Origin: Nematostella vectensis
Taxonomy: Eukaryota > Cnidaria > Anthozoa > Actiniaria > Edwardsiidae
Reading direction: 5' to 3'
Assembly: GCF_932526225.1 (NCBI RefSeq)
Contig: NC_064034.1
Location: forward strand, 17,374,887-17,434,886
DNA length: 60,000 nucleotides
The notes under the pieces are model-generated. The model was not told where the DNA came from. It worked only from the letters and a program-made list of their open reading frames with translations, and did no database searches. Within the stretch, counting starts at the first letter, position 1. Every line of letters starts with the position of its first letter. A program made the position numbers and the translations under genes. Shown in pieces: positions 38,301 to 53,300 of this stretch.

Positions 38301-41300
38301 GGTGCTATTGTCACTAGTACCGTGGCATGTGAGCTGTGTGGTGCTATTGTCACTAGTACCGTGGTATGTGAGCTGTGTGGTGCTTTTGTCACTAGTACCG
38401 TGGTATGTGAGCTGTATGGTGCTATTGTCACTAGTACCGTGGCATGTGAGCTGTGTGGTGCTATTGTCACTAGTACCGTGGTATGTGAGCTGTGTGGTGC
38501 TATTGTCACTAGTACCGTGGTATGTGAGCTGTGTGGTGCTTTTGTCACTAGTACCGTGGTATGTGAGCTGTGTGGTGCTATTGTCACTAGTACCGTGGTA
38601 TGTGAGCTGTATGGTGCTATTGTCACTAGTACCGTGGTATGTGAGCTGTGTGGTGCTTTTGTCACTAGTACCGTGGTATGTGAGCTGTGTGGTGCTATTG
38701 TCACTAGTACCGTGGCATGTGAGCTGTGTGGTGCTATTGTCACTAGTACCGTGGTATGTGAGCTGTGTGGTGCTATTGTCACTAGTACCGTGGTATGTGA
38801 GCTGTGTGGTGCTTTTGTCACTAGTACCGTGGTATGTGAGCTGTGTGGTGCTATTGTCACTAGTACCGTGGTATGTGAGCTGTATGGTGCTATTGTCACT
38901 AGTACCGTGGTATGTGAGCTGTGTGGTGCTTTTGTCACTAGTACCGTGGTATGTGAGCTGTATGGTGCTATTGTCACTAGTACCGTGGTATGTGAGCTGT
39001 GTGGTGCTATTGTCACTAGTACCGTGGTATGTGAGCTGTGTGGTGCTTTTGTCACTAGTACCGTGGTATGTGAGCTGTATGGTGCTTTTGTCACTAGTAC
39101 CGTGGTATGTGATGGTGCTTTTGTCACTAGTACCGTGGTATGTGAGCTGTATGGTGCTTTTGTCACTAGTACCGTGGTATGTGAGTGTATGGTGCTATTG
39201 TCACTAGTACCGTGGTATGTGAGCTGTATGGTGCTTTTGTCACTAGTACCGTGGTATGTGAGCTGTGTGGTGCTATTGTCACTAGTACCGTGGTATGTGA
39301 GCTGTGTGGTGCTATTGTCACTAGTACCGTGGTATGTGAGCTGTGTGGTGCTTTTGTCACTAGTACCGTGGTATGTGAGCTGTGTGGTGCTTTTGTCACT
39401 AGTACCGTGGTATGTGAGCTGTATGGTGCTTTTGTCACTAGTACCGTGGTATGTGAGCTGTATGGTGCTTTTGTCACTAGTACCGTGGTATGTGATGGTG
39501 CTTTTGTCACTAGTACCGTGGTATGTGAGCTGTATGGTGCTTTTGTCACTAGTACCGTGGTATGTGAGCTGTATGGTGCTTTTGTCACTAGTACCGTGGT
39601 ATGTGAGCTGTGTGGTGCTTTTGTCACTAGTACCGTGGTATGTGAGCTGTATGGTGCTTTTGTCACTAGTACCGTGGTATGTGAGTGTATGGTGCTATTG
39701 TCACTAGTACCGTGGTATGTGAGCTGTGTGGTGCTTTTGTCACTAGTACCGTGGTATGTGAGCTGTATGGTGCTATTGTCACTAGTACCGTGGTATGTGA
39801 GCTGTATGGTGCTATTGTCACTAGTACCGTGGTATGTGAGCTGTGTGGTGCTTTTGTCACTAGTACCGTGGTATGTGAGCTGTATGGTGCTATTGTCACT
39901 AGTACCGTGGTATGTGAGCTGTGTGGTGCTTTTGTCACTAGTACCGTGGTATGTGAGCTGTATGGTGCTATTGTCACTAGTACCGTGGTATGTGAGCTGT
40001 GTGGTGCTTTTGTCACTAGTACCGTGGTATGTGAGCTGTGTGGTGCTTTTGTCACTAGAACCGTGGTATGTGAGCTGTATGGTGCTATTGTCACTAGTAC
40101 CGTGGTATGTGAGCTGTATGGTGCTTTTGTCACTAGTACCGTGGTATGTGAGCTGTGTGGTGCTTTTGTCACTAGTACATTGGTATGTGAGCCTATTTTG
40201 CTGGTGGTGGTGATGATGATGATTGAGATCGCGTAGTATTACGTAATTTTGTTGTGGCTGTTTTTGTTATAAGTGATGGTTCTGCTGATGTTGATGTTGA
40301 TAGTGTTGGTGATGGTGATGTTAGTGATGCAGATGGCGATGGTCATGGAAATGGCGATGGTGGTGGCAGTGGTGTATTGGTAGTGATGGTGTTGAAGGCA
40401 GTGATGGGGATGATGGAGTAACTGATGATGATTATGTTATTGATTGAAATATGGTGAATTTCGTGATTATTTTGATATTGTGTATGCCCTGTCATGTATT
40501 TATCCATTATTTTATTGATCTGTAAATTTTTAGGGCAACTGCAAGCTTGGGAAGATAGACACCACAGAAGCAATGGTAATTGAACCTACCACAAAGATAA
40601 TTAGTTTCTCTTGTTTTTTTTTTCGAAAGACAAATACTATTCTGTCGTTAGACAGTATCAAATATGATTAAGGAATGATAAGATTTTATTTGTGAAAGAC
40701 CCCATAGCGCTTATTGACTTTCTAAACTATAGTTATTCCCATTCGGACGTCACTCGCTGGTCCCTTAATTCTCGTGAAATCAGCAACAACTTTGCTTTGA
40801 CATGTGGCCTTGGTCCCTCTGTTTATGCTTTAGGGGGAGGGGGAGGGAGCGGAGAGGCGCTGCTGCACCTTGCCTTGGGAGCTGAAATTTAGAAGTTGAC
40901 TTTACGCCATCTATTTTATATATTGGGGCTCACTCTACGAGATGGTACCCTTCAAGAAATCCTCCACCCGCACATTTGCTAGGCCAAAAGGTGTACTCAC
41001 TGTACTCATTTTTTTCTTTCTTACAGAAAATGCCAGGCGTCGTTCGGTTTTTCAGCGCTGCAGATATTCCTGCCAATGGTGTAAACTCGTTTGGATTTTT
41101 TAATGCACCTGGACCTAAAGAAGGGGTAATTTTACCATCAAGCTTTAACCAAATAATTCATTTACTTATCAACCATGCTGGCAGAGAAAATATTGACATT
41201 ATTCTTTATCAGATTTTTTGTGAGAAAGACGTTCTCTACGTTGGTCACGTAATTGGACTAATCGTAGCAGGTAACAATACATGCTCATTTATTAAACCAA

Positions 41301-44300
41301 TTTATCAAATGAAAAAGAAGGGGGCGGTTTGTGTCCATGCTCGAAGATCCAGCGTATCAGGTGACCTTTGGGAGCGCCCGCAAAGTACGCTGGATCTTTC
41401 AGTATATTGTGTATACAGGGCTTGGTATACGAGGTATTTGGTAAAATTTTAGACATATATGCACGAGCTGTGTTTTTTTAAAATGAATTCTGTTTCTTGT
41501 TGAACCCCTTCTTAAACAACGTTTATTGTTTTGAATTATATTAAAGCCGCATTGCCACCAGTTTACTTCCGGAAACCTCAACCGACAATAGACAAAAGAG
41601 TCTATTAGAATCCGCGCTATTTACCAGGCCATCCTCTCTAAATTATCATTCACATCTTCAAAGAAACTTCCAATAGACACAGTGCTTTTATAATTTGGTA
41701 ATATTTTTCGCGTTTTTCATAAAAAAGTCACTGGAGATTGTTACTTAATTGACCAGAAGTAAACTGTTGACATCGCCTCTTAAAAGGTTGGTTCTCACTT
41801 GGACGTAAGCGCAAGTGCAGCGATGCACATGACACAAGTAAGAATCGGTCAAACACAAGCGCACAAGCGCAAGAAAATCAAGCAGTTGTGTTCTTTTGGG
41901 CTTGCTTTCTAGGGTGCTGACATCTGTTGCTAAAGAAAATTGAATATCGCATAAAAGCCTTGTAGAAGTCTTATTAAAGACGAAAATTTGATAGAGTCGA
42001 TTACCAGTTTTTGGTGTATTGCTAAAAAATAAATATAGAATGCGTTTTATGAATCTTGAAAGATGGGCAAATAAAACCAAGCATGCGTTTTAGAAATGAT
42101 TAAGGAATTATTTTCTTTACGATTTTCAAATAAAAATACAGATTTCCTAATCCGAATCCTGATTATTTGATACATCCGTGTCAAGATCAAAATTGAAAAA
42201 GTATTTTAACAATTCGGATACAGCGCGCGCGAGCGTTTGAAACCGGTGTTTGCGCGCTCGAAGGTTGTAAAAATTAAAAAATTCACAACGTTGGCTTGAA
42301 AGTCTGCGCTAAATGCTCTTTTGTTTTTAAAAACATGGGAAATAAGGTAAGGTTGAGATCAACTAAAAGTAATTTTTTGGGAACTTGTTATGCATATATA
42401 TATATATATATTTTTTTTACTCCAAGAAAGCTTGCCACTGACGTGCGCGCTCAACACCACCAGCGTAGCAACGTCGTTACTGACAAACACTAATGTCAGT
42501 ACACCCTTAAAATCTTTATCATTCGTCTTCAGATACACAGCTGCATGCAGACGAGGCAGCCGAGAAGGTGAACATTGAGTACTTAGATGCCAAGCCTCCC
42601 ATTCTTAGCATCAAGGACGCTATTGAGGCCAAGTCGTTCATTGAGCTGCGTTACATCAGGGATATCGCCGTGGGTGATACTGAAGGTGAGTAGATTATGT
42701 TATCAAGTAGGGATCAAGTTCAATCAAACCCTCACGATCTTCCTTAGCTTCCGAGCTGTAGTAAGCCTCGAAATTTGTAGGGGGGGTGGGGGCACAAACA
42801 TTAAGAAAATATCAGGGGCACGGCCACGCCCCTACTGGTCATTTCCTTATAATTTTGATAATATTGGGGGGAGGGGACATGCCCCCAGTGCCCCACCCCT
42901 GCTACGGCACTGTTCTTATTCTACTTCTCTTCCTGTATGCTAAGGTATTCTGTTCTCTCTAGCTGCCATAAAATCCTCAAGTCACGTGGTTACCGGCGAG
43001 GTGTCTTGTGGGGCGCAGCACCATTTCCATATGGAGACACAGGTCAGCCGAACGGTCAGCACTCTTTGTAGTCCTGCTACGACTACTCGACAGAGCAAAT
43101 AAAATGGCATGAAAATTTTCAATTCTCAATACATATGCTCAAGATTCCGCATACAAGGAGTTCCTCTGACAAGAAGCTTAATTTCAAATTTTAAAGAAAT
43201 TTAGAAGATATGAAATTTAGATATTAGCGAGCAAATTTGATCTGATTTCTGATCAGAGCCCGACTGCTCCCTAAAAACGAGGAGAATTCATATTTTGAAC
43301 ATTTAAAAATTGCACTTCAAGCCTTGTATCTCGAAGACGAATCCATAAGAAAAAAACACTTTTTGATATGTTTACATACCATAAGGAACCTCTATGCAAA
43401 AATTCAAGCTTAACAATGTTAACTAGACCTTATTTTGGGAAAACTTAACTTTTTTTGCTCTGTCCGACTACTCACCATTCAATCTGCCACTATCTTGCAG
43501 GTTGCATTGACCGTGCCAGGTGAGGACGGAATCACTATCTTCTGCGCCTCCCAGGGTACCGACCTCATCCAGTCGGCTGTATGCAAGGTCCTCGGTATGC
43601 CAGCCAAGAAGTGAGTACCCTCTTCGTTGTCTACCCGCTCCCCCTCCTCCCCTTCAGAGACCATACCCCTAACCAGTCACCTATATTTGTTTGTCCTGTT
43701 TGTAGTGTGGACGTTGTCACTCGTCGCTGTGGAGGAGCATTCGGTGCTAAGGCTACTCGTGCTGCGCCCATCGCCTGCGCCAGTGCTCTCGCTGCGAAAA
43801 TCCTTGACAGGTATGTTGTATTTTAATACTAAGCCTGCTACGCTTCCACTTAGCCGAGTCCTAGAGGTTCTGATTGAGCTTTCTGTGTCTGGCTCTCACC
43901 AGCCCCCCTCCCGTCACTTCCAGCCACAGGAATCGGAAAAACAACGCTTGGGGCTAGGTTAGCTTTTATCTATGTCTCCCGTTGTCTTCAATTTGAGTGA
44001 GGATATTGACATTTCATAGCCCCCCTCCTTTTAGTGTACAAAAATCGATGCCCCCTTTACTGTAAAATCTGTTGTATCGCGACGCCGCATTTTCAAAACA
44101 GCAATTTGTTTTTGTCTTTTGAAATTTTCTGTTCCGCCAGTCAAATTATTCTTAGCCAATCAGATTCTTGCCATCTCTTGCCTATTGCAGTTACCTGGCT
44201 TTCTATCGCGACACTGTCTGGTTTTCGTCCAGAGGATAGCCAGGGAAATGCACAAAGCGAGGCTCTGATTGGCTCAGAATGGTTTTACTGACACAGAAAA

Positions 44301-47300
44301 CCAAAACAAATCGGGTTTTGACAACCATTCGACAGTAACAACTCCTAGGATTTCAGTCGGAGTTTTTAAAGGTCAACTCCCCCTGGCTTTTTTATCACAG
44401 AGCTTCCGTGAAGTAATACCATATGTGAAACCTTCTTTTTCGTAGACCAGTGCGTTTGAAGATGAACTTCAACAAGAACCTTGAGTCGATCGGTGGACGC
44501 AGTCCATATCTCCTGAAATACAAGGTACTCAAAAAAAGTGATCAAAACCAGGAAGATAGAAGGAAACGCAACTGCCAGATTTAAGAGACTTTGACGCTTG
44601 GATGCTTGCTTGGAGTTAGTAAGGTCTCTTCGTACTGGACTTTTATTTCTTTTTGTTAATTTTGAAATATCTTCAGTGATAAAGAAAATTTTTTACTGCC
44701 TACAAAGTCTAAATACCCAGTGCAGATAATCAAATTGTTGGCACTTTTCTGGTTTATTTGTGGGCTTCTGTGGCGACCATTTAACCAGTGATAGAGTACG
44801 TCAAATAACTTATGGGCATATACTTTGCATCAAGGCACCAGGAGCTCAGATAACAGCCTCAGGGACAAATCTTATAAAAAAGCTTACCTAATTTGTATTC
44901 TATTCCAGGCTGCGTTCAACGATGATGGCGTCCTGCAAGCGGTAGACATGGACTACTACATCAACACGGGGTGTACTGGCGAAGACAACGATGGAATGGG
45001 GGCTGCCGGACACTGGGATAATTGTAAGATTGATATTTACGGGCTGGTTGAATGTTTAGGAGAAGTTGTATAGCCTGCTCCAAACAAGCATGAGGACTTT
45101 ATTGATAATTACCCCAAGAATTATTAGGAAGCAACAGAGAAGCCTGCTAACCTTCTTTTAAATAGTGTACCGTTGGCCCATTCAATATTTGTGGCGAAAT
45201 TCTGTGAAATAGTCCTTGTCTTACTTTGTCATTCAACCTGAGCTTTATGTTTAAACAGTATACTATTGTCCTAACTGGACGGTAAAGCACACATCATGTC
45301 TGACGAACACTGCGAGTACAACGTTTTGCCGTGCACCAGGTATGTTAGCAACAGCATAATAATAATCATTAGCAGCAACAACGTTATTATCATCATTATA
45401 ATCAGTATCATCATCATCACCATCATCATCACCATCATCATCGTCAGCAGCAGCAGCAACCGTAACATCACCTTAATCAACATCATCAGCAACATAATTA
45501 TCATCATCGCTAGCAGCAGTAACATTCCTATCATCAGCAGCTTCGTTATCATCATCATCCAATAACCTTTTTCCGAACAATATTGCACGTTTCTGAATGC
45601 ATGGGGGGGCGGTTCTAAGGCTTGGGGGCAAGATCAATGCAGCATTATTTTTTAATCTTTTTCGCTTTTTTCTTCTCAGGTCAGGTCCAGGCAGTCTTCT
45701 TGATGGAATCCATCATGGAGCATGTGGCGCGAGAGTTGAACAAGTCCCCCGAGGAAGTGCGGGAGATCAACTTGTACCAAGACGGACAGGTTAGACCTAC
45801 TATGGCATAAGCCGGTAATAGTATGAAGTGTATTGAGTGCACAAACATTTTATCATTTGTGCCACTCAAGTACAAGGCGAAAACAAAAAATGTGCTGGAA
45901 TAAAACACATAAGTTATTCAATTATTTTTATTCTTCCTTGTAATCTTTCAATGGCTTGCCGTTGACAAGAACAAGAACCTCTTTGCTTTTAAAGTTCTTT
46001 TAACCTTTCATTTATAGCAATCTAGCAAAAAAAAAAAAGCTCAGAAAGGCTTTCAAATTCTGTCGCAAGGGAATTGAATTTGATTGGCATTTGAATTTTC
46101 TAGAGAGCTGTGAAAATTTTATTGGCCGCTCGAAAGAAGTATGAATCGAGGGAATAATTTCTTGTTTTGGCGGGAAATCTAAAACAACACATTTTCCTTA
46201 AATCCAAAATTCTGAGACGACAATACCAAAAGACATTGACAAAGAGTTTTGTATTGCTATGACAGCTACGATGCAACGAAAACCATGTAAAGCAGTCATT
46301 ATATATTGTTATAGGTTTCAAAAACAGCGCGCGCTCGTGAGAATGTCGCCATTCTTGATTGCGCATGCAGCGCGCGCGCAAAATGCAAAAATAATTCATA
46401 GACTACAAAATATCTTCTGAATTTTGCAAATTTGTTTCCTGAAGTTAAATAACCAGTTGACTACCAGATTACTGTAAAACTTGTAACCACACAAAGATCT
46501 TCAGCAATAACTAACCAGAAGATATGCTAATTTAGCGAGCGCATATATTTTCTCATGTAATTTGATTGACATCTCGATCTACGTCACAAATGACTGGACC
46601 CGGGCCTTGCAGTTCACCGCCTTTTTTCCGAAGGCTGACCAAAATACTTTAATATTGCAGATTTGAGTTATTCGCGCGAACGCGCGTTTTATAGTATCAA
46701 TACGAACCACATACCATTTGGAAGATGAATATATAAAGAACCGACCAAATATAACAATTCTGAAAGGTTATTTGGACTTTAAGCATGTTTTGGTTTCGAA
46801 AGGTTGATACAGTCTTTTCGGGGGAGGGAGTCTCGTAAAAACCCCAATTCCAGAAGTCTACAGGTTGGATACTCTACAAAAGTTCTGCAAAGGACTGATT
46901 GATAGACTCACCTCTATTTTCTGTTTCGAACAGATGACGCCAGGAGGAAAGCCCATTCCGCACTGCAACATCCGTCGCTTGTGGACTGGTGAGTCACGCT
47001 TGAGTTAGTTAGTCCGCAGATCCGACTTCCATGACAATATTTTGTTTTTATTTTGAATATCAAAAACATTAATCATTTCTAAAAAAAAAATACTTTCCCT
47101 GTATTATTCTATACTGAACAACTGGAATTGAGCTGTTTTAGTTTTAGGATGGATTCAAATTCACCGTGATTCAAGCGGATTTAACTCACTACTGAGATGA
47201 ACATCTCATTTGCATAGTTTCACAGCCTACGAAACCATGCGTCATGCAAATTAGATCTGCTTTAAATATAGGTTCATAGCCTTGGTCGATGTCTTTCATA

Positions 47301-50300
47301 GAAATTTGTCTAACCCTAAACAAATTAAATTCCTCTAGCTTCTTGGAACTGGAAGTTTGGGTCCAGGTTTCAAATCCTGCATACAACAATACAATTTGTG
47401 TGTTTGAAGGCCAATCATTTTGCACTCCTGCTAAATACCGAGTCAAACAAAGCACCCATTTCCATCGGCTAATTCAAGCGAGTGGCTAAGATATTTTCAA
47501 TTAACTTTTGTTGCAAAAATGTAGAATGTTTTATTCTTAAATGTAAGAAATTAGAAAAGGTGTAGTTGATCGACATTCTTTTTTGTTGTTTTGAATTAAC
47601 CAGAAATCCAAGAATCTGCGGAGCTTGCCAAAAGACAAGCCGCTATCGAGGAGTTCAATAAGGTAAAAGATTTTTTTGCATGAAGGCACAGACAAGCTGG
47701 ACTGGTAATTAGTACCACCTACACTGAAACTATCTTACTAAACCATCTATACCTTACCCTACCATATACCCTATCCTACCATATACCCTATCATACCATT
47801 TACCCTATCATACCACTTACCCTATCATACCACTTACCCTATCGCACCACTTACCCTATCGCACCACTTACCCTATCGCACCACTTACCCTATCGCACCA
47901 CTTACCCTATCGCACCACTTACCCTATCGCACCACTTACCCTATCTCACCACTTACCCTATCGCACCACTTACCCTATCGCACCACTTACCCTATCGCAC
48001 CACTTACCCTATCGCACCACTTACCCTATCGCACCACTTACCCTATCGCACCACTTACCCTATCGCACCACTTACCCTATCGCACCACTTACCCTATCGC
48101 ACCACTTACCCTATCGCACCACTTACCCTATCGCACCACTTACCCTATCGCACCATTTACCCACCTAACCCTACCAACTACCCTACCAAGCCCTACCGAC
48201 TACTTACCCAACTCTACTATCTACCCTACCAAACCCTTACGACTACCGTGCCCAACCCTACTATCTACCCTACCAAACCCTACTATCTACCCTACCAAAC
48301 CCTACCGACTACCATGCCCAACCCCACTATCTACCCTACCAAACCCTACCGACTACCGTGCCCAACCCTACTATCTACCCTACCGACTACCGTGCCCAAC
48401 CCTACTATCTACCCTACCAAACCCTACCGACTACCATACCCAACCCTACTATCTACCCTACCAAACTGTACCGACTACCGTGCCCAACCCTACTATCTAC
48501 GCTACCAAACCCTACCGACTACCGTACCTAACCCTACTATCTACCCTACCAAACCGTACCGACTACCGTGCCCAACCCTACTATCTACCCTAACAAACCC
48601 TACCGACTACCGTACCCAACCCTACTATCTACCCTACCAAACCCTACCGACTACCGTACCCAACCCTACGGTCTACCCTACCAAACCCTACCGACTACCT
48701 ACCCAACTCTACTATCTACCCTACCAAACCCTACCGACTACCGTACCCAACCCTACTATCTACCCTACCAAACCCTACCGACTACCGTACCCAACCCTAC
48801 TATCTACCCTACCAAACCCTACCGACTACCGTACCCAACCCTACTACCTACCCTACCAAACCGTACCGACTACTGTGCCCAACCCTACTATCTACCCTAC
48901 CAAACCGTACCGACTACTGTGCCCAACCCTACTATCTACCCTACCAAACCCTACCGACTACCGTGCCCAACCCTACTATCTACCCTACCAAACCGTACCG
49001 ACTACCGTGCCCAACCCTACTATCTACCCTACCAAACCGTACCGACTACCGTGCCCAACCCTACTATCTACCCTACCAAACCCTACCGACTACCGTACCC
49101 AACCCTACTATCTACCCTACCAAACCGTACCGACTACCCTACCCAACCATACCATCTACCCTACCAAACCCTACCGACTACCGTACCCAACCCTACTATC
49201 TACCCTACCAAACCCTACCGACTACCTACCCAACCCTACTATCTACCCTACCAAACCCTACCGACTACCGTACCCAACCCTACTATCTACCCTACCAAAC
49301 CCTACCGACTACCCTACCCAACCCTACTATCTACCCTACCAAACCCTACCGACTACCGTACCCAACCCTACTATCTACCCTACCAAACCCTACCGACTAC
49401 CGTACCCAACCCTACTATATACCCTACCAAACCCTACCGACTACCCTACCCAACCCTACTATCTACCCTACCAAACCCTACCGACTACCGTGCCCAACCC
49501 TACTATCTACCCTACAAAACCCTACCGACTACCTACCAAACCCTACTATCTACCCTACAAAACCCTACCGACTACCTACCAAACCCTACGGTCTACCCTA
49601 CCAAACCCTACCTACTACCGTGCCCAACACTACTATCTACCCTACCAAACCCTACCGACTACCGTACCCAACCCTACTATCTACCCTACCAAACCCTACC
49701 GACTACCTACCAAACCCTACTATCTACCCTACAAAACCCTACCGACTACCTACCAAACCCTACGGTCTACCCTACCAAACCCTACCTACTACCGTGCCCA
49801 ACACTACTATCTACCCTACCAAACCCTACCGACTACCGTACCCAACCCTACTATCTACCCTACAAAACCCTACCGACTACCTACCAAACCCTACTATCTA
49901 CCCTACAAAACCCTACCGACTACCTACCAAACCCTACGGTCTACCCTACCAAACCCTACCTACTACCGTGCCCAACACTACTATCTACCCTACCAAACCC
50001 TACCGACTACCGTACCCAACACTACTATCTACCCTACCAAACCCTACCGACTACCGTACCCAACCCTACTATCTACCCTACCAAACCCTACCGACTACCG
50101 TGTCCAACCCTACTATCTACCCTACCAAACCCTACCGACTACCGTACCCAACCCTACTATCTACCCTACCAAACCCTACCTACTACCGTGCCCAACACTA
50201 CTATCTACCCTACCAAACCCTACCGACTACCGTACCCAACCCTACTATCTACCCTACCGACTACCGTGCCCAACCCTACTATCTACCCTACCAAACCCTA

Positions 50301-53300
50301 CCGACTACCGTGCCCAACCCTACTATCTACCCTACCGACTACCGTGCCCAACCCTACTATCTACCCTACCAAACCCTACCTACTACCGTGCCCAACACTA
50401 CTATCTACCCTACCAAACCCTACCGACTACCGTACCCAACCCTACTATCTACCCTACCAAACCCTACCGACTACCGTGTCCAACCCTACTATCTACTACC
50501 CCATGTACACAGCACATCTGTCACACTCCCTTGTCTATATTCTGATGTTCTCCTTTGCATTTATCTCCAGACTAACCGCTGGAGGAAACGTGGACTGGCG
50601 TTGTGCCCAGGCAAGTTCAACATGGAGTTCAGGCACCCTACTTTCAACGTTCTGGTGAACATATACAAACACGACGGTACCGTGACCATCACCCACGGGG
50701 GGATAGAGATGGGGCAAGGCGTTAACGTTAAGGTAAGGTTGGGATGATGATTCCGCATTATTGCAATACAACTATGTGGAAACCCAAGTAGTCAAACCCA
50801 AGTAGTCTAATGCTGCATTCACAACAAAACCATGTTTAGTTAAACAAGGCTTTTCTTTGCCTGATAACTTGCCAAGTTTCTCATTGTGTTGAATGATCAC
50901 TAGCTGAATGATCACTTAGTAACATGCACAGCACAGTGTATCCAGTTCGTGGGTCTGTCCACTCTTGGGAGATTGAGATTTAAACCAGTTTTATTAAACC
51001 ACCTTAAAACTGGTTTAAGTGCTAGTATGAATGCGGTATAAGATTCAAATCCCTGTCGTTACTGATGCTACTAGAATGCTAGATTTTTTGCGCTGTCCTT
51101 CGAAAAGGGGATCAAGAGAGTGTTCATTCCATATCTTTACGGATGGAGGGGGATATGCTGGGGGGACGGGGTTACGACCTAACAGGTTTGCTAAAAAAAT
51201 TGGAGCTTTAAGAAAAACGTCTGAAATTTGGAATTCCAAAGAGGGATCTAAATATTTTTTCCCTCGATACAAAATATTTCTCCCTTAAGTTTGAGGAGAC
51301 TTTGTTGATACACAGGTCGCACAGGTCGCCGCTATGACGCTGGGTATTCCCATCGAGCTCATCTCCATCAAGGAAAACACCACACAGACCTCAGCCAACA
51401 GTAAGTTTCGCATGGCTTTAGCTACCTGCACGCAAATACACCTGCACAAAAAAGGCCTGCTAGCAAACCCGCCATAGCGTACGTATATTAACCTTAGAAT
51501 TGGCCATTCCGGCTATAAGTTTGCGCGCGCTTTTTTAAGCTTACATCAAACAAAGCGCGCGCTGCATGCCGGTAGTTAAGATAGGTTCCCATGGTGAGTG
51601 CGCGCGCATGCTTATAGCTGGAATGGCCTATTGGGGAGAATGAGATGAGTGACACAAAGTGCCAAGGATATATTTCTACACCCACGGCACACAAATATCG
51701 GTTATAAATCCTCCTAACAAAGTCACGTCGAATGCGTTTAACCAACTGCTCCTTGCAGAAAGTGGTATCTTCCATTGTTCGTCCATTAGTGACGCGCTAG
51801 CCTTCATAGCAAGCCCAGTGGGTTAGGAAAGAAAAGAGAAAGAGCGCGCGCTAGGAAGAGGGAAGGATGAGGAAGCATCCCTTTCCCTACATTGGCTCCA
51901 TCCTTCTCTCCAGACGCGCGGAGTCCATTCCTCATCTTCCCAAGTCCTTTGCGCTTGTTACGCAGGCTAGTGCTGTAGTGTGGTCAGACAGTGCTGAAAA
52001 ACGCAAGACTAGTTCTAGTACCGCGAGGTTAAACCAGCCTTTTTGTTTTGAAATGGCGGCATTTTACCGGCGAACTGTCACATTTTGACGAATGCTAAGA
52101 AAACTAGACCAAACATAAGGCTATAATTTTCTTCATGACTCCTCATTATCACACAAATCTGTCATCTTCTGTATAGTATGGTTATAATGCTGTACAGTTA
52201 GTCAAATCAGAGACTGAAGTCAGCCTTTCGTACCTTTTCTCGAACGATTCAACACTGAGATTTTGTTTGTTTTCGCCAGAGCACGCGCATGCGCATACGC
52301 TATTCAGCACTGTCGTGTGGTCAGAATAGAAATGATTCACCTTTCAGTTAATAATCTTACCTTTTTGCAGGTTCTGTCACTGGTGGAAGCGTCGCCAGTG
52401 AGTTATGCACTAAGGTATGCCCCGCTAGGACAAAACAACATTCACTCCTCTGTCTAGCTTGTGACCTCGCACCCGCTCGGGGCGCCTGTGGCGTTCTCTT
52501 AGGAGACTGGATTTATTAATTATTACTATTATGGTTTTGTTTTTTTACCTTGCACCGTTGTGTTCAATTTCCAATTCCACATTTCGTATGCCTCGAAATT
52601 CTTGTTGCCTCGGTATGCCTTGTATTCCAAACAAGGTTAAACGTTTAAACTGTTCTCAAGAAATTTTTTTCGTCGTTCTCTGGCGTAACGGGCGCGGTGT
52701 TCTGGCTTGAATTTGCCACTCAAAAAGTCACGTCATCAGTTACTGCAAGTCGTCTATTTATGTGTCATTTCACCATTTCTCAACTGCATTATTTGTGTTG
52801 TCATTAGGGAACCATGCAGGCGTGTCAAATCCTGAACGAGCGTCTGGCCCCTCTGAAGGAGAATATGAAGGGCGTCCCATGGCCTAAACTCATCAAGAAG
52901 GCGGGCCAGCAGAAGATCGAGCTCTCCGCCTTGTCTATGTTAGTACACAAAGGCAGAATAAAATCCCGTTTGTCGTGTTTGAGGAAATTAGCTTCCCAGA
53001 AATAAGAATCGGAGAAATTTACCATCAAGCGCTGAAGCCAAAAGTATGGACGGTTTTCATAAACGCTGTGTCTACTTGCACGGCTTCCGGTAAAGGAGGA
53101 AAAAAAAACTAGCTGCACGGCTGTCTCCTATTTTCTCGATTTTTAGCCTAAATAACAAGTTTCTGGCTTTGAAACACTTCCACGATTATTAAGAACAGCC
53201 AAGAGATGTGTTTTAGCTTGAAAAGCTGTGCATCGAGTGACCCGCAAATGCTCGGCACAGTATCAACGAAGCTTGGAGTTCGACATTTCATGCATCGCGT

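Noticed and set aside
36888-40236. Reading frames of 939, 731, 342 and 183 codons on plus and 731, 166 and 168 on minus
   Set aside because: All are translations of the 39-bp array, whose length is divisible by three and which lacks stops in several frames. The real exon 19 occupies only the first 81 nt.
45271-45588. Ile- and Leu/Met-rich frames
   Set aside because: Translations of the ATC/AGC microsatellite.
47764-50500. Interstitial telomere repeats
   Set aside because: CCCTA motifs are frequent, but no run of exact TTAGGG or CCCTAA hexamers exists; units are 17 and 44 bp.
48248-50747. Three overlapping frames of 594-765 codons (Tyr/Pro/Thr-rich)
   Set aside because: The 44-bp unit has no plus-strand stop in any frame and gives the same peptide in all three. 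The only real coding part is exon 33 at 50571-50732.
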